From Xiphophorus maculatus (Eukaryota; Chordata; Actinopteri; Cyprinodontiformes; Poeciliidae): a DNA stretch of 64,000 bases. Below are positions 1 through 13,300 of this stretch, piece by piece; position 1 is the stretch's first letter, and each line of letters opens with the position of its first letter. The position numbers and the translations under genes were made by a program. Under the pieces are notes generated by a model, which searched no databases, was not told the DNA's origin, and worked only from the letters and a program-made list of their open reading frames with translations. The stretch spans positions 10,024,979-10,088,978 of the forward strand of contig NC_036450.1 in the NCBI RefSeq assembly GCF_002775205.1. The letters are read 5' to 3'.

Positions 1-329
1 TTTGAGTGATGTCCTAAAAGCTTAAATTTGGTCTTGCACGCCTTGTCTTCTTCATCGCTTGTGGGCCCCTGCAAACAGGATGTCCTATTCCTTTCTTTCA
101 ACCATGACTTTCTTTTTGTCACTCTTCTGCAAGGGCTAGATTTGTTGGGTGCACTCCTTTTGTCAAAAGCCAAGGTTTCTTCCCATCCTTTCCATGCCCT
201 GCCTGTCAGTTTATGTAGAAATGTTTGAAAATATGCCATTTTCCATTTTCAAAATTAAGCAGGGCTCTCTAAAATGCTCAAGGTTCAGCATTCTCAAATG
301 TACTGATTCCTGAAGGCAAATTAATTTTA

Positions 330-555
330 TTCAGGGGCATCACAGTAAAGGGGACCACGTTCATTACACTCCACATTCTTCAGATTTGTATTTGCAGAAT
401 AACTTTGGAAGCCGTGCGTCGTTTTCCTTCCTATTCTCTACTTTTCACTAGTTTACATTGATCTATCACATAAAAACTCAATGAAATACATTTAAATTTT
501 GTGGTAGCATGAAAAGGTTCAAGGGGTATGACTATTTTTCTAAGACACTGAATGA
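330..555. mobile_element. Tc1/mariner terminal fragment (family A)
   Basis: This matches, with divergence, the end of a common teleost Tc1-like element. It has the stretch about cDNA-like 'cagatttgtatttgcag', then 'gatctatcacataaaa', 'caatgaaatacattt', and ends in 'ttcaaggggtatgactat' plus a 'aagacactg' terminus. No transposase coding remains. The same terminal pattern recurs at least ten times in the window. Confidence 0.7.
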
Positions 556-1819
556 GCCGGGTTGAGATTCAGATCAGCTGATCCCAGAGGATGAGACAGG
601 ATCCCTATTAGTCTGAATATAGACTCCCACCAGGGGGAAAAGCGATATCCTGAGGTGTCATCATTCGACAGGTGACTGACACTGCAGCGCACGTCTGTGC
701 AGGCAGGTGTAATGTACCTTGGTATGTATTGCAGATAGATGGTTAGGTTTACAGATCAATGACTCTGTGGGAGCTTGACGTGTTGAAGACACATGAGTGG
801 CATGCTGGTTTTCAACAGGTACACGCACAGTCAAGAAGAAGACAAGGGAACATAGAATGTTGGGGGAAAGACGACAAATGAATGTCGGACAGAACATTCA
901 AAACCAAGATTCCTGCTGTTGCTTATTGACGTTCTCCTTGCTTTCTATCCATTTCCTGCACTCTCCCTATCACACAGGTGGTACCTCCCCTGTTCAGATT
1001 TCTCACCTTAAGCACTCCCTGCCATAACCAGAGGTAGTATTGGTTTGCTGTATTTTCTTTTGTATTAAGTATGAATATATTGTGAGCCATTGCTTTGATG
1101 AGATGACAGTTCGTGGAGCATTTCCGACACAAGCTCAAGCTCCGTTTGATGACATCTAACGCAGACCTCACAAAGGCAGCAGATTTGTTATTGTTGCTGA
1201 TATATTTACCTACAAGTTTAAATATAGACAGATATATTTGAGTCACAATGTTCCATGGTTACTGCAAACCAAGTGGACTGTGTATATTTCAAGGTGTGTT
1301 TTCTAATGTAAAATATTTTTGTAGAAAAAAAAAACAAAATAAAGATTCTGAATGGTTTTCCTGGCTAATCATGGTTGCATGAGTGTGCAGTAAGAGAGAT
1401 TACTTTGAGGACTCTGTCTTGTGGCTGAGTGTGTAATTATTTTGTGCCATTGAAAATCAACCCATGCTTGGAGACAGATGAAGGTAACAGAACAGCTTGC
1501 AGACACCAACTGGGAGTTGATGTCTATCTCTGTGGCATTCTTAAGAACGTTTTTTCATACATTTATTTTGTAATTCTGAGTGTTCATAAATATTGCAAAT
1601 TGTGTTATGATAATCCCCCCACAAAATCACTCTTTTGCTGTTATTTTTGTTCTTTGACGCTTATGTTGACACTAAGGTGAAAACGCTGTATAGTTTCTGA
1701 AGATGTGCATGAATCAAAGAAGAGAACAAACTAAAGACCCTTTATGGACTCCTGAGGAAATCACAGTGTCAATTTTGAGAATTTATTCTAAGAAAATATC
1801 AGCTTTTAGGCAGTATTTA

Positions 1820-1885
1820 TAGAATAGAATAGAATTCAACTTTATTGTCATTGCACTGTCACAAGTACAAGCATCGAGATGCATC
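1820..1885. repeat. LINE/SINE 3' tail fragment
   Basis: The short repeat 'agaatagaatagaattcaa' is followed by 'ctttattgtcattgcactg'. This is a tail motif common to fish non-LTR elements and dependent SINEs. Only the tail is present. Confidence 0.55.
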
Positions 1886-4800
1886 TTGCTCATAATTAGG
1901 AGGATGTATTTCTATTTTCAGATTTCTTTTTTCTTGTTTGAGAATTATTTTTCCAAGCGTATGATACCAAGAAATCCATATTATGCTGAACAAGGTTAAG
2001 AGCCATCAAGTCAGATTCACTTACAATAACTTTTTCCAACATTCAGATAATTGGTTATAACAACAGTAAAGTATCTTAACCTCAATCATTCATCTGTCTG
2101 CTAGTTCATCAGTTAATTTACCCATCCATCCATGTATGTTAAGATTACATTTAAACTTTTATTTATAACATTCTTAAGTAACTCTAAGTCTGTAACTTTG
2201 AAAATATGTGAACAAAAATACCCATATAACATGATAAATGAATCCACTGGTATTCTCTCCACGTGCTCCTTTTGACACAACTTACAGGCCACGGTGTGAC
2301 AGCACTGAGAGCCTTTTTCCCTCCTCTTGACACTCTCGAGTGGTGTTAATTAACTGGTGTGTCCCATCGGCCACCAGAAGAGCACAAAACTCCCTGGAGC
2401 AAAAATGATACCAGGTCAGTTCTTATCACTTTGTCCAGCTGATCCTGTTTGAGCGCGATGCTAAGTGATCAAGTTAGTAGTATGTGCCATACAGGTATTT
2501 GACTGTTTGTTTCTACTATCAAGTTAATTGATTTTTTTTTTTTTTTAAAGTTCAAGGGGTATGGTCATTTCATTGAGATTCATATATCATGTACCAAGGT
2601 TTTCTGAATTCATATAAACGATTTTATTTTTATAATACTTAACTGATCACACCCAGGATAACTTGGGTTTTCTCTGCAGAGAGATTCTCCACCTGAGGCA
2701 TCTGTACTATGGCTTCTTCTGGTTTATAGATGAAATGTTTTATCTCTGCTCTCTGCACTCTGGAGACAATTATTGAACAGTGCAAACGATGACTTTTTAA
2801 ACTTCAGGTCTTCCACATTGTTGTGCCTCAAACTCCTCTTAAAATATATTTCATTTTATTTATCTGTTCTCCGCAATGGGAAAGAAAAATTGGATTTCTG
2901 AGTGGGTTGGAAATTTATAGAAAGTGAAAAATTTAAATATTTTGCATTCAAAGAGCTAGCATATAATTCAAAATCACATTTTCCCTCAATGGTAGCCCCA
3001 AGTCTTTAGGGAATGAAGTTAACAGCGTCCCCAGAGAGATTTTGCCTGTTCTACCTAAATATTCAGGGAGGATTTATTGCAATTTCACGTCCATATAAAT
3101 TACACTGAAATAAAATTCACTCTATGCCACAGGGAGTGCAAATAAAACAAAATACAATAACGTTGAACAATGCAATTTGAGGACAGCAACTGAATTGGAT
3201 GGGATGTCAGAATGCAGCTATTTCAACGGCGCATTTTCCATGGAGAATATGACTCACTGCCAAGGGCATCATTGTATCATCGTTGTATCTAGGGCAGCAC
3301 AAGAATCAGAACCACAGTCCATGAAGACTAGGTGTTGTATAAAATCTTCAAAAATTATTTGCAATTAATTATATTAGAAGTCAGATTTTAGCCTTTTTAT
3401 GGTTACTTATCCTCAAGATTTATGGTAACAAATTCAAAAACACATGACTGATGTAGTGAGTGACTTTCTGAATTGGATAATTGATGGTGGGGTACACATT
3501 TGTCCTGATGGAAACAAGACATAACTAGTCCTTATTGGATGAGAAACCTTCATTGCCAATGTTGGACATTTCAACCTGTTGCCACTTTAGACACCTGTGG
3601 TTGTTATCATTTCAAATGTTGCTGCCTTTCACTGCACATCTTGTACTGACCATGCATCAGTTCATACCCACCAAGGGGATGTTTCTTACTTTCACAACTA
3701 ATACTTTAAAGCTTCCAATGTTCTATATCATACACATAGTCTGCTGTTAGAAAATGTAGTTATTTGATTTAATTGCAAAATCTCAAAGGTAGGTGACTTT
3801 AAGATATTACTGTTTGAACAAAGGACATAATGTATCATACTTTAGTTGAGTCAACATGCCCAGAAACAGAGTAAATACATGGTTTTCAGGTAATATACAT
3901 TTGAGTTAAAAAGTGAGATTTGCGTTTTATGTCAATACTTAAGTACAATTTGGTGTAAGTACTTGGTTAAGAAATGGTTAGGAGTGAAACGGGTAGGTAC
4001 CAAAGAGGTGTGATGTAAAATGGTCATGTATATTGGTATCAAATGGTTTATTTATACTAATTCCTTGTTACCTCCTAAAACATTAGGAGGTGGCAAAGCA
4101 GAAAACTGTCCCAAAGTTTCCCAAATATCATGAATACTCTCTAAAAGGGTTTTCTAAAAGAAAAAGAAAAAAAAAAACAATCTTTTTGACTTGGTTTTTA
4201 CTCCCACAGGACCAGTTTTATAGTAAAACATAAGATTTGTCAAATGTAAAAGGACGTTTACTGAATATGAATGAGATTCACTTTTGACAAGATGTGTTTC
4301 ATTGAAACTTTTCACATAATGGATTCACAAAACCAATGTCTGTCTCATGGCAAACAGATCCAACTCCCAAACTTTCAGTGACACAGTGAAGAAGGAAAAA
4401 AAATTTGATACAGTGTGGGAAGAAAAAAAAATGACCTAGACTGTGTATGTGAGTGTCACACTTCACTGTGGAGATGAGATGCTGTCTGAAAGCTTAGCTT
4501 GGCTTCTTCTTGATTCATGCTTGGTGTACCATTGAGGAAAGAATCTGCAGACTTGTCGAGCTCCAGCAGTTCTCCGCTGTCACATTCCACTAAAGGTCAG
4601 ACTGGATTCAACTTATGCCCGCACACAAGCTGAGGAATATACTAGGACTTAGCCCAGAGTTTGAGTAGAGGTTTCACCTCCACTGTGGATGTAGGGATGG
4701 AGTTCCAGGGATAGACGTGAGATCGCTCACTTTAATGAAGCAAGTGTGCAAAGAAGGGTTTTTTAAAAAGGCATGGATCGCGGCTTTCCCTGCCGGACAA

Positions 4801-7800
4801 ACTAGCATTTTTAATCAGATAACGAGCAGTTCGAACCCCTCTGACCATTTAATTGAACTTAGATAAAATGGGAGCAAAGTCAAAGGGGACCAATTTCAGT
4901 GAGTCACCATACACAACACTACCATCCTGAAATTAGTCCAGCTAAACAGAATGCAGCCTTTATTTGTTAGAGGCACTGGTGCTCGTCCAGCATTAAATTG
5001 CCTAAAACGGGGGGGAAACAAATCCAACAACAAAGATGTTTTCACCTGAACCTGGAGCTACTTATCACCATGTAAAAGCTTCAAATCCAATTTATGAATA
5101 CAGAATGCCTCCCTCAAGTATAAGTCTCCCCTGTTTGTAGTAGAGAGTATTGAATTTCCTTGAGATCCTCAGTTTAATTATCTGCCATGACCTATTGGCA
5201 GGAATTACAAGGTTAAGCGTCGTGGTGCAGTGCGCAGACAAAAGTGTTATGCTGATAACGTCTTGTACGTGCATTGCAATGCAGAGTTGGGTATGAAGAG
5301 GCGGTGACCTTCTTGGCCAGATTACTAGCCATCTGTCTGCAGGAAAAGCTGAAGAAATGAGCCAGGCACGGCGCCACAAAACCCAACAATGGTTACTCAA
5401 AGAGAAGATTGCAGGAGGCATTCACCCTTTGGCAAGCAATGAAGGCAATAAAGCTTATCATAAAGAGCTCATAATGCACAAGATGGGCAGCTGGAGGGAT
5501 TTTACAAATAGAAAAGAGAGTAGTGAACAGATTAAAGTTAGCAGGCGATACTATATTTCATAACACAATTGGAAGAGTTTATGATGCAGTTTGTCTTGTT
5601 TGCAAAAAAAAAATTAAAATCCTGCAAGGATGAAAATGAACTCCAACATTTTGTTGCATGGATTCACTTATCAATACATAATAAAAAAAAATATTCTACT
5701 CTAAAAATAGTGCATGACATATTAAACCATGTCAGTATTTCTTTAGTAAAGACTTGGTGAACATTTAGAAAAAATAAATACACCTAAGGATTAGATAGCT
5801 TGTAAAACCTCCTTCAGCAGATGTTAAGTTTGTTTCTGTGTGATTTTATGAATCGTATGAGGGAACCTACGGAAAGATGAAAATTTGTGTAGGAGCTACT
5901 TAACAATTTCAAAGACAGGAACTCAACAGTCATTTTCCATATTGACCTTTTGTACTGAAAATTAGAAAAACTTAAAATCGTAAGAAGCATAGTCTTAAAT
6001 TAGAAAATATTCAAAGTTTAAACTCAAACAAAAATAAACAAAAAAATAGACATGGACTGGACATAGAAGGGAGCTGATGCTAACTGCTAGCCCAAGAAAA
6101 GCTACAATCGAAGGAAACTTTTATTGTCTTAAGATAAATTCAGCTTCACAAACATCCTGTGTGTGCAATTTATAAATAATTAAAGTATCATCACATTTAA
6201 TAGGTGACTATTTGCAAAAGCAATGGAGGACATAGAGCCATTTTTTATCTTACTGTGTGAAACGTGCTCTTTCTCTAGCTCAGTAAATGTCTCATACAAA
6301 AGCAGAGCAGCATAAAAGGTAAAAACAGCATAGTGGTTTAAGTGAATGGGCAATTAACAATGTTTAAGATAAGATAGTAACTACTTATAAGCTTTTAACG
6401 AAAATCCCAAACTATCCCTGAAGCATGTCAAGCAAATGCTGTCGCTTTGGGTATGCAGACATGGTTGAGTCATTCACTGAGGTTACCCAGGTATAGCAGC
6501 AGAATAAGCCCACATCATCATTCTTACACTACCATGTTTTCCGGCTAAGATTTTTGTGTGGATATTGGGTGATCAGTTTTCATCAAAAGTGATAGTTCAG
6601 TCGTCGTATTCAAATCTGTGTTATTTTAGAAGAAAAAATGTGCCTTGCACAGCACATCAAAACAAGCCATACCTCACTAGATCCATGTTTTTCAGCCAAG
6701 GACTGAACTCTACAGTGTGAGATTCAGCTCTCAGATGTCTTTGCATTTGCATTCAGGCTTGCACAGCCTGACCTGCAGGTGGAATCACAGCGAATTCCAC
6801 AGCAGTAAAGGTTCTCTTTGGTGTTTAACACTGGTAAACAGGTTCTGCATGGCAGATATGCACTTTTTTTTTTTTACATAATTCTGTTAGTTTTTCCCCA
6901 TATCATTTCATCTGTGTTTTATCAAATTTTGTGCTAAATATATAACAAAGTAGTTGTAGAATGTCTGCACACCCTGCTTAAGTTTGAGTTTTTGTGAAGT
7001 AAAACTAAGATAAATAAAATCAGATCTTAGTTCAACTTGAGCTTAATGTACATGAAATTATTGAAATGATAATAAATAAATTTTATTAGGAAAATATATA
7101 CCTACACATATTTTAAATTCTAGTAAATCTGATTAACTTGATGTTCAGCAGTCCCAGATTAGGGTTGACAGACATAATTCTTTTTTTTTTTTTTTAACAG
7201 AAAAAAATCAAGACCTAGTAAAAATCTAAGACTTTGTGAAATTATGTTTCATGGTCTGACAAAACTATCCCCAACATTTTATCTAAAGTTATGTTGGGCA
7301 CCAAAAAAGACGAGGCCCATGTGACATTTTTATTCCCTGAAACTTTACTGAGAGAAAATATTTGACTTTATCAAAAGGTTTAAAGAAAAGGTGATAGTGT
7401 CTGTAGGGGCTGTGATTTTTTTTTTTTTTTTTTTTTACAGGCATGATTGCCGTGAGTGAATGTAAATATTTCATTCACACACAAGCTCAACAAGACCCAC
7501 CTTCAGAATCTGTATGCAGTGTGCACGTACTTTGGGACCTGTCTGGCTAGGAATTTTCATTTCCACCCAGAGCGAACACCTGAAGGCTCTTCCGCTGACT
7601 GACACAAACAAAAAGTTGAAGTAGGCCAGGAAGAACCAATCAATCATCCTGTTGGAGCCACAGAGCAACAAAAATAGTCAACACCAAAGCGAACTCCTGC
7701 AGAGTTAGACACCTGTAAGGTTGTGTGGTGTGTATCCTTCTGTAGAAACACCAACTGTCCTGCTAAGGCAAAAACTGTCTGGCATGTTAAATCAAGCACA

Positions 7801-8859
7801 AGACTAAAAGCAGAATTATCATTTGTTTGCTATTTTGTAAATCTGTCACTGTATTCGCCAGACTGCAGCTTGTCAGAGTCACAGCCTTGCAGCTGTTTTT
7901 AACTGAGATTAATCAATGTGACTGCAGGGATTTTACATAATAATAGTAGATATAAATTCAATAGTGTAGTTGTTTTTTAGTTTATTCTTATATTTTCTTT
8001 GCTTATGTTGCCTATTATTTTATATTGTTATTATTTATATTATTATGAGTTATATAGGAAAACTAATAAACAAACAAACAGAAAAAGTAGCAAAGAAGCT
8101 TCTAATTGAATTTAAATGTTCACCATTTCTGGGATTTTCCCAGACTAATTCACTCAACAGTAGAAATGTTGAACTGAACTGGTTTACATTACATCACTGC
8201 CCTCTTCTGGTAGTTATACGAAACCTTTTGTAAATATTCATCAGCTGACTCCTGCATATTGATACTTAATGCATTGTTGTATATAATTTGTTATTGTGCA
8301 TAAATATGGTGCAGCGAGGGTAAGACCAACTTTTTCCTTTCAGCAGTATGTTTCCTTAGCGTCTAAAGGTGCAGTAAATAGAGTAATATAAAAACATACT
8401 AGAGATTCTGTAAGGTTGCGATACTTACAAGTCCAAACACATGTAATGATAGAAATTAGTTAAATAAGTAAAAATTATGTTGCTGTAGACTAATTCGGTA
8501 TTGTATATAGTTTGAGTCAAGAATTGTGAGTTATACGAGTTCCTACATTATGGTTTTCACCCAGCGTATACTTGGTTAGGTTTTCTTTCTTCTGTGCATT
8601 TTTTCCCCAAATGTTTCAACACCCAAGTAACAGTAGCCTCAACTATTGGCTGAGTGTATAATTATTAGTTTCTCTTCATTTTTTATGTTTCCTCACATAA
8701 GTACTCTAGCAGTGGTTGTTTGTCAATGACTCAACTTCACAGATTTGCTTAGAGTGATTGCCCATTCAGACAGAAGCTCTATTTTAAGTCTTGAGATGTT
8801 ATTTCAATATTTGCAGATGAAGTGCTTTCCAGTGATGTAATCTATTTTGCTAAGTGCAC

Positions 8860-9425
8860 CAATTCCTCCTGAACAAAACTCCCTCACAACATAAAGCTGC
8901 CACCATACTTCACAGTTGGAAAGACAGTCTCAGACTTGCTTCTGCCTTTTTCTTTAACATCTAATGATGGTCATTATGAGCCTTCAATTTAGTTTACTCA
9001 GACCACGGGCCTGTCTCAGAAATGAAGGCCTCTGTCCCTGTGTACTTTTCAAACTTGTAATCTGGATGTTTATGTTGCTTTTACTGTAGAATGATGGCCT
9101 CCCCCTCACAAGCTTTTAAGCCTGTTGTTTTACTTTATGTAAATACCAACACTGTCTTACCAACTTCAACAAGCATCTTCATCAGGTAGTCTATCTGTTC
9201 TGGTGTTGATATGAACAATTTACAACAAAACACATTATTTTCTGAAAAATCAAACCTGGCTTCTTTTTTAAGTATTTTGATAGCTGGATATTCTCATGTT
9301 GTTTACATTTCAATATTCAAAATGGTGAATGAGGAACCTTCATTCCTCAGGAAAATTTACCTACCAAAGTTGTACCAACCAAATTATGATTATAGTTTTC
9401 ATCCTGATATCTTGGTTTAATTATA
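8860..9425 (-). mobile_element. Decayed Tc1-like transposon (family B), antisense
   Basis: Read on the minus strand this is a degraded Tc1 transposase gene. Recognisable pieces on the plus strand are 'gctgccaccatacttcacag', 'gatggtcattatgagcc', 'ctctgtccctgtgtactttt', 'tgtaatctggatgttta' and 'agctggatattctcatgttg'. These correspond to the transposase catalytic region and N-terminal helix-turn-helix region in reverse. It is full of stops and indels and cannot encode an active enzyme. It differs from the family A copies. Confidence 0.75.
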
Positions 9426-10094
9426 ATATTTTTATTAGCTGAAAGTCAAAATCATCAAAATGGACAGACATGTGCGCAATGTGCGAGTTTAAGAGCTTAT
9501 TAGTTACAGACACGAAATCAACGTAATGATGGCATTGTATTATGTATACTTATTTCTGTGTTGTTTACTTTCTTATAAATTCAAGAAATTTAGCGTGTTT
9601 TGACTTAAACTATTTTATCTGAAACGTCTGTGTCGTAATAACAACTTTCCTAAGTGGATTTTATCGTACACTTCGACCTGTCGTTTTCGCTTTATGGCTG
9701 CTGAGAAGGAAAAACGAGTGACGTCAAAGCTACAGCTGTAATTGATATGCGCATGCGCATTTGCCATCGAAAGCAGATTCCGCTTTGTTGTGAGCGTCGA
9801 TGCTGTGACTTTCAGCGAAGTCAGCTGCTATTTTGCAACGTATTGCGAGGATTTTTTTATTTTATTTTTTTTATCGCACTCACTGGACATTAAATGTTGT
9901 CAACTTGCAAGCTCAGTTTGTCGTCTTTTCGCCGGGTGGAAGTCTCAGGCGACAGAAGTCTGGACCTCCTGTATATAAACAAAACGCAGCAAGCTGCTTC
10001 TTAAGGTGGCACGTCAGACAGCTGTAAAGGGGCTGCCGTCGTCGGCTTCCAGTTTGGCAAGTTAGCTAACTTCGTGTTAGTAGCTTTGCCAGTG

Positions 10095-10121
10095 ATGGAA
10101 ATAAACGTACAGCTCTGTTAG
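10095..10121 (+). CDS. Short uORF 1 in the ulk1 leader
   Basis: ATG followed by seven codons and TAG in the predicted 5' UTR. It ends 31 nt before the second uORF and does not overlap the main ATG. It is in the leader only if transcription starts upstream of 10095, which the promoter motifs suggest. Confidence 0.35.
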   Translation: MEINVQLC

Positions 10122-10152
10122 GAGTTCAACTCCAACAGGGAACCGTGCGAAC

Positions 10153-10308
10153 ATGAGAGAAGAGGACAATTTGCTGGTAGGAAGCCAGTCCATGGCAAGC
10201 GAAAGAGGGGGTGAACGTTCCTGCAGCAGCCCCCGCTTGACTGAGGAGAAAAGACTATCCAACGAGAAGGGTGACCTGAGGCCCCCTGGTTATTGGTCCA
10301 GGTCTTAG
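10153..10308 (+). CDS. 51-codon uORF 2 in the ulk1 leader
   Basis: This ATG opens a 51-codon frame that closes at TAG 10306-10308, only 23 nt before the ulk1 ATG at 10332 and in a different frame. The peptide is charged and hydrophilic (starts [10 protein letters not shown]) and resembles no family I know. A stop so close to the main start would be expected to reduce or condition reinitiation at the main ATG. Whether it is translated is unknown. Confidence 0.4.
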   Translation: MREEDNLLVGSQSMASERGGERSCSSPRLTEEKRLSNEKGDLRPPGYWSRS

Positions 10309-10331
10309 TTGGAGAAATTCGGACTTTCGAT

Positions 10332-13300
10332 ATGGAGACGGTGGGGAAATTTGAGTTCAGTCGGAAGGACCTGATAGGACATGGCGCATTTGCTGTCGTT
10401 TTCAAAGGCAGACACCAAGAGGTGATTTTCCTTTTATACTTACGATGTAACAATTATGAATGACCAATATAGGATTTCCAAATGCTTTTGATGCATTGTT
10501 GGGGGATTATTCTCATTTTCTGGTCATTTAGGACGTTTGTTATTATTGTACGGCCTTAAGAGGCCTGGTCTAAAAGACAGGATATTCCCTGAAAACCACC
10601 AAGCTATCACATTAAACGCTTAAATAATCTTCGCAATTCTTGCAAAAATGTTTTAAAAAGGCATATATGATTGCGTTGTAGCTTTTTCTGTTTTAGTCGG
10701 CATAGAAATGTGCAGATGTTGCACGTCGACTTTGCAAATTCAAATATAGGCCAGTAGACTCGTATTGTTTCCTATGAAAGCTCTAGACTAAGGCCAGTGA
10801 TAGACATGTTGAAACACGTAACACAAATGCATATTAATTATTATGGCTTCATTTACTTAACCAGTTTATTTCAATAATATAAATGGGTAAATGAAATACC
10901 ATAATGTAACTAAACCAAGTAATGCATGTTAAATGTCATGTTCCTATGTGCAAACGCTGGATATGTCTAAACGCATTTAGTGTTTTACTTTTAAATATTT
11001 CATTTCTATGTAACTTAAGTTGAATGCATAATGTTGGCAAATTTAGTTTGCAGGATATATCGAATGAAAATACAGAAAAATCTACAAAATTTCTTGAGAA
11101 TAGCAGAAAACTTTGCACTGCTTGTTCCCTCCACCAGAAGGTGATCTTCTGTGAAATATATTTCCTTCTAGAAACTCGACTGGGAGGTGGCAGTAAAATG
11201 CATAAACAAGAAGAACTTGGCCAAATCTCAGACGCTGCTGGGGAAGGAGATCAAAATATTGAAGGTGAGCCAGAGTTATTGGGATTGCTGCAAGAAAATA
11301 CATGTGGAAACATAGCAATACCAAATTGATCAACAATCCACAATTGCATAAATGGACATGATCTTTGCAATAAATTATCAGCATATTTCCATATTTTGCA
11401 ACATGGTGGTGGTAGCATCATTCTGTGGGGATTATTTTCTTCGGCATTGATGGGGAAACTGCTCAGAGTTGAAGGGAGAAGATGAATAGTTCTAAATGCA
11501 GAGCAAACCTGGAGGAAAGCCTTCTAGGAGAATGAGTGTAAATGTATTGCCAGGGCTACAGTGGAGCGTGTAGATTAAAGCATAGTCTGTGTATTAGATT
11601 GGTCCAGTCAATGTCCAGACTGAAATTCAAGGACTCTGTGGCAAGACTTGATCACAGACACTGTCTGTCTAATCTCACGAGGCTTAGCTATTTTGGAAAA
11701 AACAAATGTCAAATGTAAAAATGTCTGGCATGTGCAAAGCTGATAGAGACATATGTCCTAAATTTGGCAAAGTATTCATCAATTTATTTCCATTTTACAG
11801 TTATACCCAATTTATGTGTTTGATCTGTTACATAAAATCCCAATGAAATACTTTAAAGTTGGTTGTTGCAATATGACAAAAATGCCATACTTTATGACAC
11901 TGTATTTCTGTGAATAGTCAAGGCTACAACCTAAAGCCAATATTTATTTTCTGACATTTCTACAGGAACTGAAACATGAGAACATTGTTGCATTACTGGA
12001 CTTTCAGGTATGTGTGTATTTAATTAGGGCTACAGTGCCAAATACAGTTTGGTATTTCTATTTAGTTAGAAATACCAAAACATCACATTCTTTCTTGTAG
12101 CATTTCCATTGGTCTGTAATTGGAAAATGAAGATAGATTCTTGCATATATGTTTAATGTTTGCCTTCCCCCCTTCTCTCTTTTACTGCGTATGTTTATTT
12201 GCATTTTTACTCTGTAAAAGAGGATTTTCTTCATTTCTTTGCTGCAAAACGTATTGGCTATAATCTGTCTGACCCTCATTCGCATTCTTTAGTAGAAAAC
12301 AGATCTTAGTGTCAGTTTACACCCTGACTTTGTGTCCCTGTGAGCACAGTCATTGCTTCCTGTGTTTACATTTTGCATGCAGTCACATAACCCGTTCCTG
12401 TCAGTCTTCATTGTTAAGACGTTCTCTGGGATCTGTAGTGCAAATTTGACCCATAAATCATATGCTTTGGCATTCTCTGCAGTATTTACATTCAGACATC
12501 GGGTAGCTATACATATTGATCTGTTAACTTGCTGCTGAGTTGTTGGGGGACAAACCTGAGTCCTTAGTGACATTGATGCTGTTGCTTGTAGCCTAGTTAC
12601 CAATCCAAAGCGGCCTGCTGCAACACCTCCTGGATCGCTGTTATATCATGTCCCTCACGTCTCCTCACAAAATGCTATCTGATCTCAGCAGGTGTTCCTT
12701 TTGTTTTTTAGTCCATAATTAACACCCTACCAGCTGGGTGAAAAACACAATGCTGTTTTACAACATTCTAGCCTAAGCTATGCTAATGAGACAACAGTTC
12801 ACTGTTTGATGGAAAACTCTTTTTAGTTTGCGATGAAGCATTGCTGTGTTTTTTTTATATATATATTTAATCTCTTAAATGAGTTAAGATGTTTAAGAGT
12901 TGCATTTTTTTAAATCCTTAATTTGCAAATAATTCAAAAGTGTACCGTGTTGTGCATGTGATTTCTGATTTTGGATGTTTAATTGCCTTATTGGCAGTTG
13001 TTGGTTCCACCTCTGAGAATACCTTTTGTTCTCTAAACTCTATTTTTCTATAGCTAGTGCAGCACCTGCTGGCTTTTGCATGACTGGTTCAAATGAACTG
13101 AGCTACAGTACTGTTGATGAAACTGTAGCCTGGTGGTGTTGTTGTGAAGTATACAACTGCTTTGTTAGGTCATCATCAGTAGCCTGGTAAAATAAAAAAT
13201 CTCTTTAAAAAAGTTGTCACATTTGTGCCAAGCACAACTGGGCTGCACTCCTCACTGACAGCGGGTGGCTGAGAGCGACAGGAGCTCTGTTTCTTCATAG

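Larger units (their letters stand above)
1..8770. other. Gene-free stretch upstream of ulk1
   Basis: I can support no coding gene here. Open frames on both strands are short, AT-rich and lack recognisable motifs or exon structure. The stretch holds a Tc1 terminal fragment near 330-555, a LINE-type tail near 1820-1885 and several T or A homopolymers (for example about 7180-7195 and 7419-7436). An AATAAA at 1338-1343 could end the 3' UTR of a gene lying to the left. In human the plus-strand neighbour upstream of ULK1 is MMP17, but nothing coding is visible to test that. Confidence 0.6.
9700..10331 (+). promoter_or_regulatory. ulk1: ulk1 promoter and 5' UTR
   Basis: GC content and CpG density rise just upstream of the ulk1 start codon. 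A perfect palindromic cAMP response element TGACGTCA lies at 9719-9726, and a perfect NRF1-type palindrome GCGCATGCGC at 9749-9758. A TATA-like TATATAA lies near 9972-9978. The transcription start is not determined. The leader contains two upstream ORFs (10095-10121 and 10153-10308). CRE and NRF1 sites are typical of housekeeping and stress-responsive promoters; their use here is inferred. Confidence 0.6.

Noticed and set aside
923-1246. 107-codon minus-strand open frame
   Set aside because: No known motif, no splice context and AT-rich composition; length is possible by chance.
1-1345. 3' UTR of an upstream neighbour such as mmp17
   Set aside because: Only an AATAAA at 1338 and human gene order suggest it; no coding sequence is present and a Tc1 fragment occupies part of it.
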